Below, in pieces: positions 1 to 7,881 of a stretch of DNA of 64,000 nucleotides. Source of the DNA: Burkholderiales bacterium. Lineage in GTDB: Bacteria; Pseudomonadota; Gammaproteobacteria; Burkholderiales; Burkholderiaceae_C. The translations under genes were made by a program, and so were the position numbers. The stretch is taken from positions 50,080 to 114,079 of the forward strand of contig JACRAY010000013.1 of NCBI GenBank assembly GCA_016213325.1. The letters run 5' to 3'. Under the pieces are notes generated by a model that saw only the letters and a list, made by a program, of their open reading frames with translations, had not been told where the DNA came from and did no database searches. The number at the start of each line of letters is the position of its first letter. The first letter of the stretch is position 1.

Positions 1-802
1 GGCTGCGGCTGGCGAACACCTGCACCGCCTCGGCGCCGACCTTGGTGACCCAGTCGCCGCGGCCTGCGCGCATGAAGGCGAGGTCGTTGCGGCCGGTGCC
101 GGACACCAGCTCGGGATGCGAGGCCATGGCGTCGGCCAGCGGCGCGAAGGCTTCGCCGAATTCGTGGTCGGCAAAGCCCGTGGCCAGCCGCGCGTAGGCG
201 CGCGCCAGCCCGGCAAGCGGCATCGCGTAGTTGGGCGCCGAGCAGCCGTCGGTGCCGGCCTTCAGGTCCCCGGGCGCCAGGCCGGCCGCTGCGGCCACGT
301 CGCGCCGGATCGCCTGCTGCAACGGATGTGCCGGTGCCAGGTAGTTGACGGTGGGCAAGCCGTGCACCACGCAGTAGCCGAGGAAGCCCGAGTGCTTGCC
401 GCTGCAGTTGTGGTGGCGCTCGTCGTAGTGCTCGGGCACGGGGCCGACACCGTACTCGACGTAGTACGGCACGTGGCAGCCGCACTGCAGCGCCTTGTAG
501 GTGAGCCCCGCCTTGTCGAGCATGTCCTGCACCTGCTCGACATGCATGGGCTCGCCGCTATGGCTGGCGCAGGCCAGCGCCAGGTTTCGGCTCGTGTAGC
601 CCAGCTTGGCCGCGCCGCCGCTGCGCACGAACGGCAACGCCTGCAGCGCCTTCAGCGTCGAACGGGTGAACGTGACCCACTGCGGATCGCCGGCCCGTGC
701 CAGCACGCGCCCCTGCGTGTCGCACACGGCCACCACGCCGAAGTGCATGTTCTCCAGCGTGCCGCCGCGCAAGGTTTCGATCAGGGGGACGAGTCCGGTC
801 AT
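1..802 (-). CDS. L-asparaginase II family protein, 3' part cut by window edge
   Basis: Reading leftward from the ATG at 802, the frame stays open to the window edge (about 267 codons). The product starts MTGLVPLIETLRGGTLENMH and contains QCGCHVPYY, HHNCSGKHSGFLGYC and KAGTDGCSAPNYAMPLAG, which are hallmarks of the asparaginase II family found in rhizobia and Burkholderiales. This family is unrelated in fold to E. coli AnsA/AnsB and hydrolyses L-asparagine to aspartate and ammonia. No signal peptide is visible, so it is probably cytoplasmic. It is divergent from the carboxyltransferase gene at 869, with 66 bp between the start codons. A GATAAT lies 7 nt before the ATG and there is no Shine-Dalgarno. 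The C-terminus is outside the window. Confidence 0.85.
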   Translation of the reverse strand, partial: MTGLVPLIETLRGGTLENMHFGVVAVCDTQGRVLARAGDPQWVTFTRSTLKALQALPFVRSGGAAKLGYTSRNLALACASHSGEPMHVEQVQDMLDKAGLTYKALQCGCHVPYYVEYGVGPVPEHYDERHHNCSGKHSGFLGYCVVHGLPTVNYLAPAHPLQQAIRRDVAAAAGLAPGDLKAGTDGCSAPNYAMPLAGLARAYARLATGFADHEFGEAFAPLADAMASHPELVSGTGRNDLAFMRAGRGDWVTKVGAEAVQVFASRS

Positions 803-809
803 CGCCCCA

Positions 810-815
810 ATTATC
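810..815 (-). promoter_or_regulatory. Candidate -10 box of the asparaginase gene
   Basis: On the minus strand this is GATAAT, 7 nt before the ATG at 802. At that distance transcription would begin at or next to the start codon. No clear -35 is visible. It faces the CACAAT of the divergent gene. Confidence 0.4.
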
Positions 816-855
816 CCTGTCGCCCGCTTGACGAGCTTTCCCCGCGGCTCACCCC

Positions 856-861
856 CACAAT
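856..861 (+). promoter_or_regulatory. Candidate -10 box of the carboxyltransferase gene
   Basis: CACAAT lies 7 nt before the ATG at 869. No Shine-Dalgarno is present in the gap, so the mRNA would be leaderless or nearly so. Confidence 0.4.
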
Positions 862-868
862 CGCGGCC

Positions 869-2686
869 ATGACCCAAGTCCGCTCCCCGTTGCAGGCCCA
901 GGTGGTGCAGTGGCAGGTGGCGCCCGGCGACACCGTGCGCCAGGGCGACCTGCTGGTCGTGCTGGAAGCGATGAAGATGGAGCATGAGGTGCGTAGTCCC
1001 GTGACGGGGCGCGTGGGCGAGTGCCTGTTTGGCGAAGGCGAGACGGTGGGCAAGGATGAGGTGCTGGCGGTGCTGGCACAAGGTGGGGATGAGGTGGCGG
1101 CGGGCGAGGCGGTGGTGGAACAGTTGCGGTCCGGCATTCGGGCTGACCTGCAACGAATCCGTGAACGGCACGCCCTGACACTCGACGGAGCACGCCCCGG
1201 CGCCGTCGCGAGGCGCCACGCGCTGGGCCTGCGCACAGCACGGGAGAACGTGGACGACCTGTGCGACGCCGGCAGCTTCACCGAATACGGCGCGCTCGCT
1301 TATGCCGCGCAGCGCAGCCGCCGCAGCGAGGACGACCTCATCCGCAACACGCCGGCCGACGGCATGGTCACCGGCATCGGCAGCATCAACGGCGAACTGG
1401 TCGGGCCTGAGCGCTCGCGCGCCGTCGTGCTGGCCTACGACGCCACCGTGCTGGCAGGCACACAGGGGATGCGCAACCACCAGAAGACCGACCGGCTGCT
1501 CGACATCGCGGCGCGCAACCGGCTGCCGGTGGTGCTGTTTGCCGAAGGCGGCGGCGGGCGGCCGGGCGACACCGACATGCCCATCGTGGCGGGACTGCAT
1601 GTGACGACGTTCGCCAGCCTGGCCCGGCTGAACGGCCAAGTGCCGCTGGTGGGCATCGCCGCGGGCCGCTGCTTTGCCGGCAATGCGGCGCTGCTGGGCT
1701 GCTGCGACGTGATCATTGCCACGCGCGCCAGCAACATCGGCATGGGCGGCCCGGCGATGGTGGAAGGCGGCGGGCTCGGCGTGTACCGCCCGGAAGAGAT
1801 CGGGCCCAGCGGCGTGCAGCACGCCAATGGCGTGATCGACGTGCTGGTCGACGATGAAGCAGCGGCGGTGCAGGCGGCGCGCCACTACCTGTCGTTCTTC
1901 CAGGGCCGCGTCCAGGCCTTCGAGGCACCCGACGGCGCGGCGCTGCGCGAGCTGGTGCCGGAAAACCGGCTGCGCGTGTACGACAGCCGCGCGGCGTTTT
2001 CGGGCCTCGCGGACCGGGGCAGCGTGCTTGAACTGCGCACAGGCTTTGGAACTGGCATCCACACAGCGCTCGCGCGCATCGAGGGCCGTCCGGTGGGCCT
2101 GCTGGCCAACAACCCGCTGCACCTGGGTGGCGCCATCGATGCCGATGCGGCCGACAAGGCGGCGCGCTTCATGCAGCTGTGCAACGCGCATGGCCTGCCG
2201 TTGGTGAGCCTGGTCGACACGCCGGGCTTCATGGTGGGCCCGCAGGTCGAACAGGCTGCGCAGGTGCGCCACGTGAGCCGCATGTTCGTCGCCGCCGCGC
2301 ACCTGTGCGTGCCCTTCTTCAGCGTCGTGCTGCGCAAGGGCTATGGGCTGGGCGCGATGGCCATGGCAGCCGGCGGCTTCCACGCGCCCGAGTCCACGGT
2401 GGCATGGCCGAGCGGTGAGTTCGGCGCCATGGGCCTGGAGGGCGCGGTGCGGCTGGGCTATCGCAAGGAACTCGAAGCGGTGCCGCCGGGCGCCGGGCGC
2501 GACGCGCTGTTCGAGCAGCTCGTCGCGAAGCAGTACCAGAACGGGCAGGCGATGCAGATGGCCGCAACGCTGGAGATCGACGCGGTGATCGACCCGGCCG
2601 GCACGCGAGCCTGGTTGTTGCGCGGCCTCGAGTCGTCATCAGCGCGTGCGCTGTCGGACCACACGCCGTCCATCGACACCTGGTAA
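869..2686 (+). CDS. Biotinyl-domain/acyl-CoA carboxyltransferase fusion (605 aa)
   Basis: Residues 1-70 form a biotin carrier domain with the biotinylation motif EAMKM (Lys36). The rest, from about residue 90, is a propionyl/acetyl-CoA carboxylase beta-type carboxyltransferase: GxGxxNGELVG, then an FAEGGGGRPGD segment, and NNPLHLGGAIDADAADKAARF with DTPGF in the C-terminal half. It would transfer the carboxyl group from its own biotin to an acyl-CoA. The biotin carboxylase domain that single-chain long-chain acyl-CoA carboxylases carry before the biotinyl domain is missing and is not encoded nearby, so a partner must act in trans. The frame is open further upstream, but ATG 869 gives the proper domain start and lies just after a CACAAT. 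The acyl substrate is unknown. Confidence 0.8.
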   Translation: MTQVRSPLQAQVVQWQVAPGDTVRQGDLLVVLEAMKMEHEVRSPVTGRVGECLFGEGETVGKDEVLAVLAQGGDEVAAGEAVVEQLRSGIRADLQRIRERHALTLDGARPGAVARRHALGLRTARENVDDLCDAGSFTEYGALAYAAQRSRRSEDDLIRNTPADGMVTGIGSINGELVGPERSRAVVLAYDATVLAGTQGMRNHQKTDRLLDIAARNRLPVVLFAEGGGGRPGDTDMPIVAGLHVTTFASLARLNGQVPLVGIAAGRCFAGNAALLGCCDVIIATRASNIGMGGPAMVEGGGLGVYRPEEIGPSGVQHANGVIDVLVDDEAAAVQAARHYLSFFQGRVQAFEAPDGAALRELVPENRLRVYDSRAAFSGLADRGSVLELRTGFGTGIHTALARIEGRPVGLLANNPLHLGGAIDADAADKAARFMQLCNAHGLPLVSLVDTPGFMVGPQVEQAAQVRHVSRMFVAAAHLCVPFFSVVLRKGYGLGAMAMAAGGFHAPESTVAWPSGEFGAMGLEGAVRLGYRKELEAVPPGAGRDALFEQLVAKQYQNGQAMQMAATLEIDAVIDPAGTRAWLLRGLESSSARALSDHTPSIDTW

Positions 2687-2783
2687 CGCTGTCCCACGCG
2701 CTGTTGCACTTGCGGCGCTTGCGTTCAGGCGGCGTTCATGCGGCCGCTTGCAGACTGGGGCACCTGATACCTAAGGAGGTCCC

Positions 2784-3872
2784 ATGAAGAACCTGTTCCT
2801 CAAGCCCGTCGCAGCCGCCGTGCTGCTCATCGTCCCGATGTCGGCCGCCCTCGTCGCCGCACCGGCCACCGCGCAGACGCGCGGTTATGTGGTTGCACAG
2901 GCGCCGGCGCCCGGCTTTGCGGCCGCAGCGCCGCAGATCGAGCGCTTCGTCATGCGCCAGCCGCAACGCATGGAGGCCGGCCGCGACCTGCGCTTCCGCA
3001 TCGAAGGCGCGCCGGGTGCCGACGCGTGGCTCGACATCCCGGGCGTGGTGCGCAACGTCGACCTGGCCGAGGTGCGCCCGGGCGTCTATGAAGGCCATTA
3101 CACGATCCGCGTGCGCGACGACCTCGACGCTTTCGACCGTGCGGTAGCCACGCTGCAGCGCAACGGCCTGCGAACGACCGCCCGCGTGGAGATGCGCGCC
3201 GAACGTGACTGGGACGACCGCGGCTGGCGCGACGCCCGCGGGCCGCGCATCACCGACATCACGCCGTCGCACGGCGACCGCGTGAACGAACGCGGCCGCA
3301 CCGAGATCTCGGCGCGCATCCACGACAACCGCAGCGGCGTCGACCGCCGCTCGATCCGCCTGCGCGTGGACGGCCGCGACGTGACGCGCGCTGCGCGCAT
3401 CGATAACGACTCGGTGGTGTATCGCGACGACCTGCGCGAAGGCCGCCACACCGCCGAGCTGGTGGTGCGCGACCGCCGCGGCAACGAGACGCGCCGCAGC
3501 TGGAGCTTCGACGTGGTGGACCGCCACGAACGTATCGGCCAGCCGCCGCCGCCGCCGATGACGCTGGCTGTGACCAGCCACGCGCCCAACGCGTATATCG
3601 ACTTCCGCGGCAACCTGCGGCTGGAAGGCGCCACGCTGCCGCACGCCACGGTGCGCGTGCAGGTGGACTCGGTCGCCAACGTGGGCGGCGTGATCGGGGT
3701 CAACCAGCCGGTGGCCGACCAGGTGGTGCAGGCCGATGCGTCGGGCCGCTTCGCGGTGGTCATCAGCCCGCGCGTGGTGCCGATCCCCGGTGCGCGCTAT
3801 GACGTGCGGCTGACGGCCAGCGAAGGCGGCCACCAGGTCGAGCAGCGCCTGTCGCTGCACCAGCGCGGCTAA
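2784..3872 (+). CDS. Secreted protein of unknown function (362 aa)
   Basis: An AAGGAGG 4 bp before the ATG fixes this start. The first 31 residues are a signal peptide (KNLFLKP, a long hydrophobic core, then ATAQ), so the product goes to the periplasm or beyond. The mature part is Arg/Asp-rich and looks all-beta: a segment near residues 150-250 with alternating short strands (ITPSHGDRVNERGRTEISARI, then RLRVDGRDVTRAARI) resembles immunoglobulin-like domains. A PPPPP linker near residue 255 precedes a second beta-rich domain. I do not recognise a family or a catalytic motif. It stands alone between the carboxyltransferase gene and a convergent permease gene. Confidence 0.7.
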   Translation: MKNLFLKPVAAAVLLIVPMSAALVAAPATAQTRGYVVAQAPAPGFAAAAPQIERFVMRQPQRMEAGRDLRFRIEGAPGADAWLDIPGVVRNVDLAEVRPGVYEGHYTIRVRDDLDAFDRAVATLQRNGLRTTARVEMRAERDWDDRGWRDARGPRITDITPSHGDRVNERGRTEISARIHDNRSGVDRRSIRLRVDGRDVTRAARIDNDSVVYRDDLREGRHTAELVVRDRRGNETRRSWSFDVVDRHERIGQPPPPPMTLAVTSHAPNAYIDFRGNLRLEGATLPHATVRVQVDSVANVGGVIGVNQPVADQVVQADASGRFAVVISPRVVPIPGARYDVRLTASEGGHQVEQRLSLHQRG

Positions 3873-3887
3873 GCGCGCAGCGCGCTT
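3871..3887. terminator. Short hairpin between convergent genes
   Basis: AAGCGCG-cag-CGCGCTT forms a 7-bp stem with a 3-nt loop in the 23-bp gap between two convergent stop codons. It lacks a U-tract, so it is only a possible bidirectional terminator. Confidence 0.35.
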
Positions 3888-3895
3888 CCAGCCCT

Positions 3896-4861
3896 TCAGC
3901 GCAGCACGGCCACCGCCGCGGAGAACGTGAAGAACGCCGCGGCGGTGGTCAGCAGGATGATCCGGGCAATGCGCCCGGCGTCCGCACCGAAGCGCTCGGC
4001 CAGCACGGCCACGTTGCTCGCACTGGGCAAGGCGGCCACCAGTGTCATCACGGTCAGCGCGAAGGGGTCCAGCGGCAGGCCGGCAGCCTGCACCGCCCGG
4101 CCCACGCCATAGACCAACAGCGGATGCACGATGAGCTTGGCCAGCGCCACCGGCACGAAGTCTTTCGCCGGCAGCGGCCCCTGTTCATGCTGCGCCGCCA
4201 GCATCTGCGAACGCGCCAGCACCGCACCGATGGTGAACAGGGCGACCGGCGAGGCCGAGTCGGCCATCAGGCTGATCGTGTCCCTGATCGGCTGCACTGG
4301 TTTCCATGCGAAAGCCGAAGAAACCCCGCCCAGCAGGATGGCCCAAGGCAGCGGATTGAACGCCACACCCTTCAAAGCCTTCTTCGCCGCCTCGGCCGCG
4401 CCGTGTTCGTCGGCGCCGTCCAGCCGCGACAACGCAACGCACAGCGACGTGGTGATCACCATGTCGATCGCGATCGCCAGGATGGCCGGCCCCGCCGCCT
4501 GCGCGCCGAGCAGCGCCACCAGCAGCGGCACGCCCATGAAGCCGGTGTTGGGAAAAGCCGCCACCAGCGCGCCGAACGCCGCATCGTTCCAGCGGATGCG
4601 CTCGTTCATGCTGAATTTCACGGTGCCGGCCACCATGCACAACGCGCACGCCAGCCACACGACGATGCCGGCGGGGTCCAGCATCTGCGCGATGGGCGTG
4701 TTGGCGCCGAAGCGGTACAGCATGCACGGCAGCGCGAAGAAGAGCACGAAAGTGTTGAGCCCGCCGATCGCCTCCAGCGGCATCATGCGGCGCTTGGCTG
4801 CGACGTAGCCCGCCAGCACCAGCGCGAAAAAAGGGAAGGTGACTCGCAAGATGTCAAGCAC
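3896..4861 (-). CDS. AEC family transporter (321 aa)
   Basis: This is an integral membrane protein with about ten hydrophobic segments from residue 5 to the C-terminus. The opening (ILRVTFPFFALVLAGYVAAKRRM), FPNTGFMGVPLLVALLG near residue 105 and ALPSASNVAVLAERFGAD near residue 280 match the auxin efflux carrier (AEC, bile/arsenite/riboflavin superfamily) permeases. Such proteins export or exchange small carboxylates and similar metabolites across the inner membrane; the substrate here is unknown. The start is GTG at 4861. Its promoter must share the 37-bp gap with the divergent rep gene. Confidence 0.85.
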   Translation of the reverse strand: MLDILRVTFPFFALVLAGYVAAKRRMMPLEAIGGLNTFVLFFALPCMLYRFGANTPIAQMLDPAGIVVWLACALCMVAGTVKFSMNERIRWNDAAFGALVAAFPNTGFMGVPLLVALLGAQAAGPAILAIAIDMVITTSLCVALSRLDGADEHGAAEAAKKALKGVAFNPLPWAILLGGVSSAFAWKPVQPIRDTISLMADSASPVALFTIGAVLARSQMLAAQHEQGPLPAKDFVPVALAKLIVHPLLVYGVGRAVQAAGLPLDPFALTVMTLVAALPSASNVAVLAERFGADAGRIARIILLTTAAAFFTFSAAVAVLR

Positions 4862-4898
4862 GGGGGCATTGTCTCAGGTCGGTATCATCCGTCCCCTG

Positions 4899-6950
4899 AT
4901 GTCCGGCCTGAATCTCGCGCAACAAGAAGCAGTCAACTACATGCACGGGCCGTGCCTCGTGCTCGCCGGCGCCGGCTCGGGCAAGACCCGCGTCATCACG
5001 CACAAGGTCGCACGGCTGATCCAGTCGGGGATGGAGCCCAGGCGCATTGCGGCCATCACCTTCACCAACAAGGCTGCCGCCGAAATGCGCGAGCGCGCGA
5101 AGTCGCTGGTCGGCCGCGAAGCGAAGGAGGTGGTGATCTGCACGTTCCACGCGCTGGGCGTGCGCATGATGCGGCAGGACGGCGCAGCACTCGGCCTGAA
5201 GCCCCAGTTCTCCATCCTCGATACCGACGACGTGACGTCGATCCTGAAGGACGCCGGCGGCACAACCGACGCCGCCACGGCGCGCCAGTGGCAATGGGCG
5301 ATCAGCACATGGAAGAACCAGGGGCTGAACGCGGCTCAAGCCGAGGCACAAGCCAGGGACGACAACGAGCGCGTGACCGCGCGCATCATGGCGCGCTATG
5401 AAGAGCGCCTGACCGCGTACCAGAGCGTCGACTTCGACGACCTGATCGGCCTGCCGCTGAAGCTGCTGCGCGACCACGCCGACGTGCGCGAGAAGTGGCA
5501 GCAGGGCCTGGGCCACGTGCTGGTGGACGAATACCAGGACACCAATGCCACGCAGTACGAACTGCTGAAGCTGCTGGTGGGCGAACGCGGCCGCATCACC
5601 GCGGTGGGCGACGACGACCAGTCGATCTACGGTTGGCGCGGCGCCACGCTGGACAACCTGCGCAAGCTCCCGCAGGACTACCCGACGCTGAAAGTCGTGA
5701 AGCTGGAGCAGAACTACCGCTCCACCAGCGCCATCCTGCGCGCGGCCAACAACGTGATCCAGCCCAACCCCAAGCTGTTCCCGAAGACGCTGTTCTCCGA
5801 ACTGGGTGAAGGCGAGCCGGTGCGTATCGTCGACTGCGACAACGAGGAGCACGAGGCCGAGCGCATCGTGGCGCGCATCCAGTCCATCAGGGCAAACGGC
5901 ATGGGCAAGGACTGGAAGGACTTCGCGGTGCTATACCGCGCCAACCACCAGGCGCGCGTGTTCGAGCAGGCGCTGCGCAAGGCGCAGATCCCGTACAAGG
6001 TGTCGGGCGGCCAGAGCTTCTTCGACCGCGCCGAGATCCGCGACCTGTGCGCGTGGCTGCGCCTGTGGGTGAACAACGACGACGACCCGGCGTTCCTGCG
6101 CTCGGTGACCACGCCCAAGCGCGGCATCGGCCACCAGACGCTGCAGGCGCTGGGCACTTTCGCCTCGAAGTACAAGCTGTCGCTGTTCGAGGCGCTGTTC
6201 TCCTCGTCGCTCGGCTCGGTGCTGCCGGCGCGCACGGTCGGCAGCCTCCACGAGTTCGGCCGCTACGTCAACGACCTGGAGTTCCGCGCGCGCCACACGA
6301 CGGGCGCCGAAGACGCCCGCGCCTTCCTCGGCGACTGGCTGAAGGACATCGGCTACGAAAAGCACCTGTACGACAGCGAAGACAACGAGAAGCTGGCCGC
6401 CTCGCGCTGGACCAACGTCATGGAGTTCTGCGACTGGATGGCGCAGCGCTGCGGCGGGCAGATCGACGACACCGCGGGCGTGACACTGGCCAGCGAAAAG
6501 AAGAACCTGCTGGAAGTGGCGCAGACCATCTCGCTGCTGTCCACCATCAGCGAGCGCGAGCAGGACCAGAACGTGGTGACGCTGTCCACGCTGCACGCGT
6601 CCAAGGGCCTTGAGTGGCCGCACGTGGTGCTGGCCGGCTGCGTGGAAGGGCTGCTGCCTTTCAAGCCCGAGGACGAAGCCGGCAAGATCGTCGACGAGTC
6701 CGTCGTGCAGCGACTGCAGGAAGAGCGCCGCCTCATGTACGTGGGCATCACGCGCGCGCAACGCTCGCTGGCAGTCAGCTGGAGCCGCAAGCGCAAGAAG
6801 GGCCGTGAGATGGTGGCTGCCATGCCGAGCCGCTTCATCGCCGAGATGGCGCTGGACAAGTCCACGGTGAAGGAAGACCCGCGCGAGAAGCTGAAGGCGC
6901 TGCGCGCCGAATTCGCCGCGCGCAAGGCAGCGGCGCAGCCGGCGACATGA
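4899..6950 (+). CDS. rep: ATP-dependent DNA helicase Rep (683 aa)
   Basis: This is a superfamily 1A helicase. It has a Q-motif (LNLAQQEAV), Walker A GAGSGKT at residues 24-30, TFTNKAA at 54-60, Walker B DEYQD at 210-214, GDDDQSIYGWRGA, LEQNYRS, and TLHASKGLEW followed by RLMYVGITRA near the C-terminus. Its length is close to E. coli Rep (673 aa), and the sequence resembles Rep more than UvrD. Rep unwinds DNA 3' to 5' and helps forks pass protein roadblocks. ATG 4899 starts at the family's usual N-terminus (SGLNLAQQEAV); the open frame before it is spurious. TATCAT lies 10 nt upstream. Its stop overlaps the next start (ATGA). Confidence 0.93.
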   Translation: MSGLNLAQQEAVNYMHGPCLVLAGAGSGKTRVITHKVARLIQSGMEPRRIAAITFTNKAAAEMRERAKSLVGREAKEVVICTFHALGVRMMRQDGAALGLKPQFSILDTDDVTSILKDAGGTTDAATARQWQWAISTWKNQGLNAAQAEAQARDDNERVTARIMARYEERLTAYQSVDFDDLIGLPLKLLRDHADVREKWQQGLGHVLVDEYQDTNATQYELLKLLVGERGRITAVGDDDQSIYGWRGATLDNLRKLPQDYPTLKVVKLEQNYRSTSAILRAANNVIQPNPKLFPKTLFSELGEGEPVRIVDCDNEEHEAERIVARIQSIRANGMGKDWKDFAVLYRANHQARVFEQALRKAQIPYKVSGGQSFFDRAEIRDLCAWLRLWVNNDDDPAFLRSVTTPKRGIGHQTLQALGTFASKYKLSLFEALFSSSLGSVLPARTVGSLHEFGRYVNDLEFRARHTTGAEDARAFLGDWLKDIGYEKHLYDSEDNEKLAASRWTNVMEFCDWMAQRCGGQIDDTAGVTLASEKKNLLEVAQTISLLSTISEREQDQNVVTLSTLHASKGLEWPHVVLAGCVEGLLPFKPEDEAGKIVDESVVQRLQEERRLMYVGITRAQRSLAVSWSRKRKKGREMVAAMPSRFIAEMALDKSTVKEDPREKLKALRAEFAARKAAAQPAT

Positions 6951-7345
6951 AAGCCGCCCTCCTCCTGATCGCATGCTGCGCGCTGGCTGCCGGCACCGCG
7001 TCGGCGGCGTGCCCGCAGCCGGTGGACATGCGGCACGACCACATGCTGGGCATGTGGGAGGCGCGCATCGGCGGCGGCAACGACGCGACGCTGCACCTGC
7101 AGCGCCACCCCGAGTACCCCGGCAGCTTCACCGGCACGGTCGAGCGCAAGGGCCAGCGCGCCCGCGTCGCCGGCGACATCATCAAAGGCGAGTTCACGCT
7201 GGAAGAGTCGGTCGACGGCGTGAAGATCAGCGCCCACTGGATCGGCGACGTGGTCGACGGCTCGTGCGGCCGCGAAGTGCGCGGCACCTGGCAGGGCGAA
7301 GGCGACCAGGCGCCGATCGTGCCGTTCGTGCTGCGCAGGCGGTAG
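6947..7345 (+). CDS. Small exported protein of unknown function (132 aa)
   Basis: The start overlaps the rep stop codon (ATGA), so it is probably translationally coupled to rep. Residues 1-20 are a clear signal peptide (KAALLLIACCALAAGTASA). The mature 112 residues contain HDHMLGMWEARIGGGNDATLHL and EYPGSFTGTVERKGQRARVAGDI, which suggests a small beta-barrel or lipocalin-like fold, and two cysteines. I do not recognise a family. It ends 19 bp before the convergent immunity-like gene, where the base composition drops. Confidence 0.65.
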   Translation: MKAALLLIACCALAAGTASAACPQPVDMRHDHMLGMWEARIGGGNDATLHLQRHPEYPGSFTGTVERKGQRARVAGDIIKGEFTLEESVDGVKISAHWIGDVVDGSCGREVRGTWQGEGDQAPIVPFVLRRR

Positions 7346-7364
7346 CGCGTCCGCGTGCGGGGCG

Positions 7365-7859
7365 CTACCTGAGTGACTCAGGTATGCACTCGCCCTCGCC
7401 CCGAACCCTTGAGGAAGTGCGAAACGTCAAGCCGTCAAGCGAACCATGTTCTCCACAGAACGGAGACGGACCAGCGGGACCAACCTCCTGGATCTTGATG
7501 CTCCGGCGCCCGCGCTCCACCTTGATTCCCCTTCCCGTCCCAGCCAGTTCATCTGTCACGACCAGCGGCCACTTGCCCGCCACTCTTGCATTGACCATGC
7601 AAACGTGCCCTCCGGCTTGGCGCGAGAGTATCTCCAGGCGCACGCTTCCGTCGGCCTGCGGAGCCAGCTTGAGGCAGTCCTTCAGGCTCCGACTGCAAGC
7701 CCGCCATCCCGTCGCCGAAGCTTCCGTACACCTGGTCGCCGGCGCTGAGTAGAGCGAAGGATTGTCGTTGGCGTGTGCAGCTGAAGGCATTCCGCCAACT
7801 AAGACAGATATCAAGCAAACGCCGGCAACTAGCTGCGGTAGTTCCAATCGTCCTTTCAT
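7365..7859 (-). CDS. Exported six-cysteine protein, probable immunity to the adjacent muramidase (164 aa)
   Basis: From ATG 7859 the product has a signal peptide (MKGRLELPQ, hydrophobic core, cleavage after SAAHA at residue 30). The mature part has six cysteines (44, 55, 62, 87, 135, 158), enough for three disulfides, and a C-terminal FCGEHGSLDGLTF that resembles the Cys-Gly-x3-Ser/Ala-hydrophobic-Asp-Gly motif of some periplasmic lysozyme-inhibitor-like proteins. A GTG at 7874 is an alternative start. It follows the muramidase gene by 22 bp on the same strand. A periplasmic protein beside an enzyme that would attack periplasmic peptidoglycan suggests self-protection; that role is inference. 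G+C content is lower than in flanking genes. Confidence 0.6.
   Translation of the reverse strand: MKGRLELPQLVAGVCLISVLVGGMPSAAHANDNPSLYSAPATRCTEASATGWRACSRSLKDCLKLAPQADGSVRLEILSRQAGGHVCMVNARVAGKWPLVVTDELAGTGRGIKVERGRRSIKIQEVGPAGPSPFCGEHGSLDGLTFRTSSRVRGEGECIPESLR
7366..7384. repeat. Perfect 19-bp palindrome at the end of the low-GC insert
   Basis: TACCTGAGT-g-ACTCAGGTA has 9-bp arms around one central base. It overlaps the last codons and stop of the immunity-like gene and lies 20 bp beyond the stop of the convergent exported-protein gene. It could be an operator, a recombination scar or part of a terminator. Confidence 0.5.
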
Positions 7860-7881
7860 GCGTTGGCTAAACACTTGTGAG

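Noticed and set aside
116..868. Open frame continuing 5' of the carboxyltransferase start
   Set aside because: It runs antisense through the asparaginase gene, its translation is Arg/Gly/Val-rich with no domain, and the biotinyl domain begins right after ATG 869.
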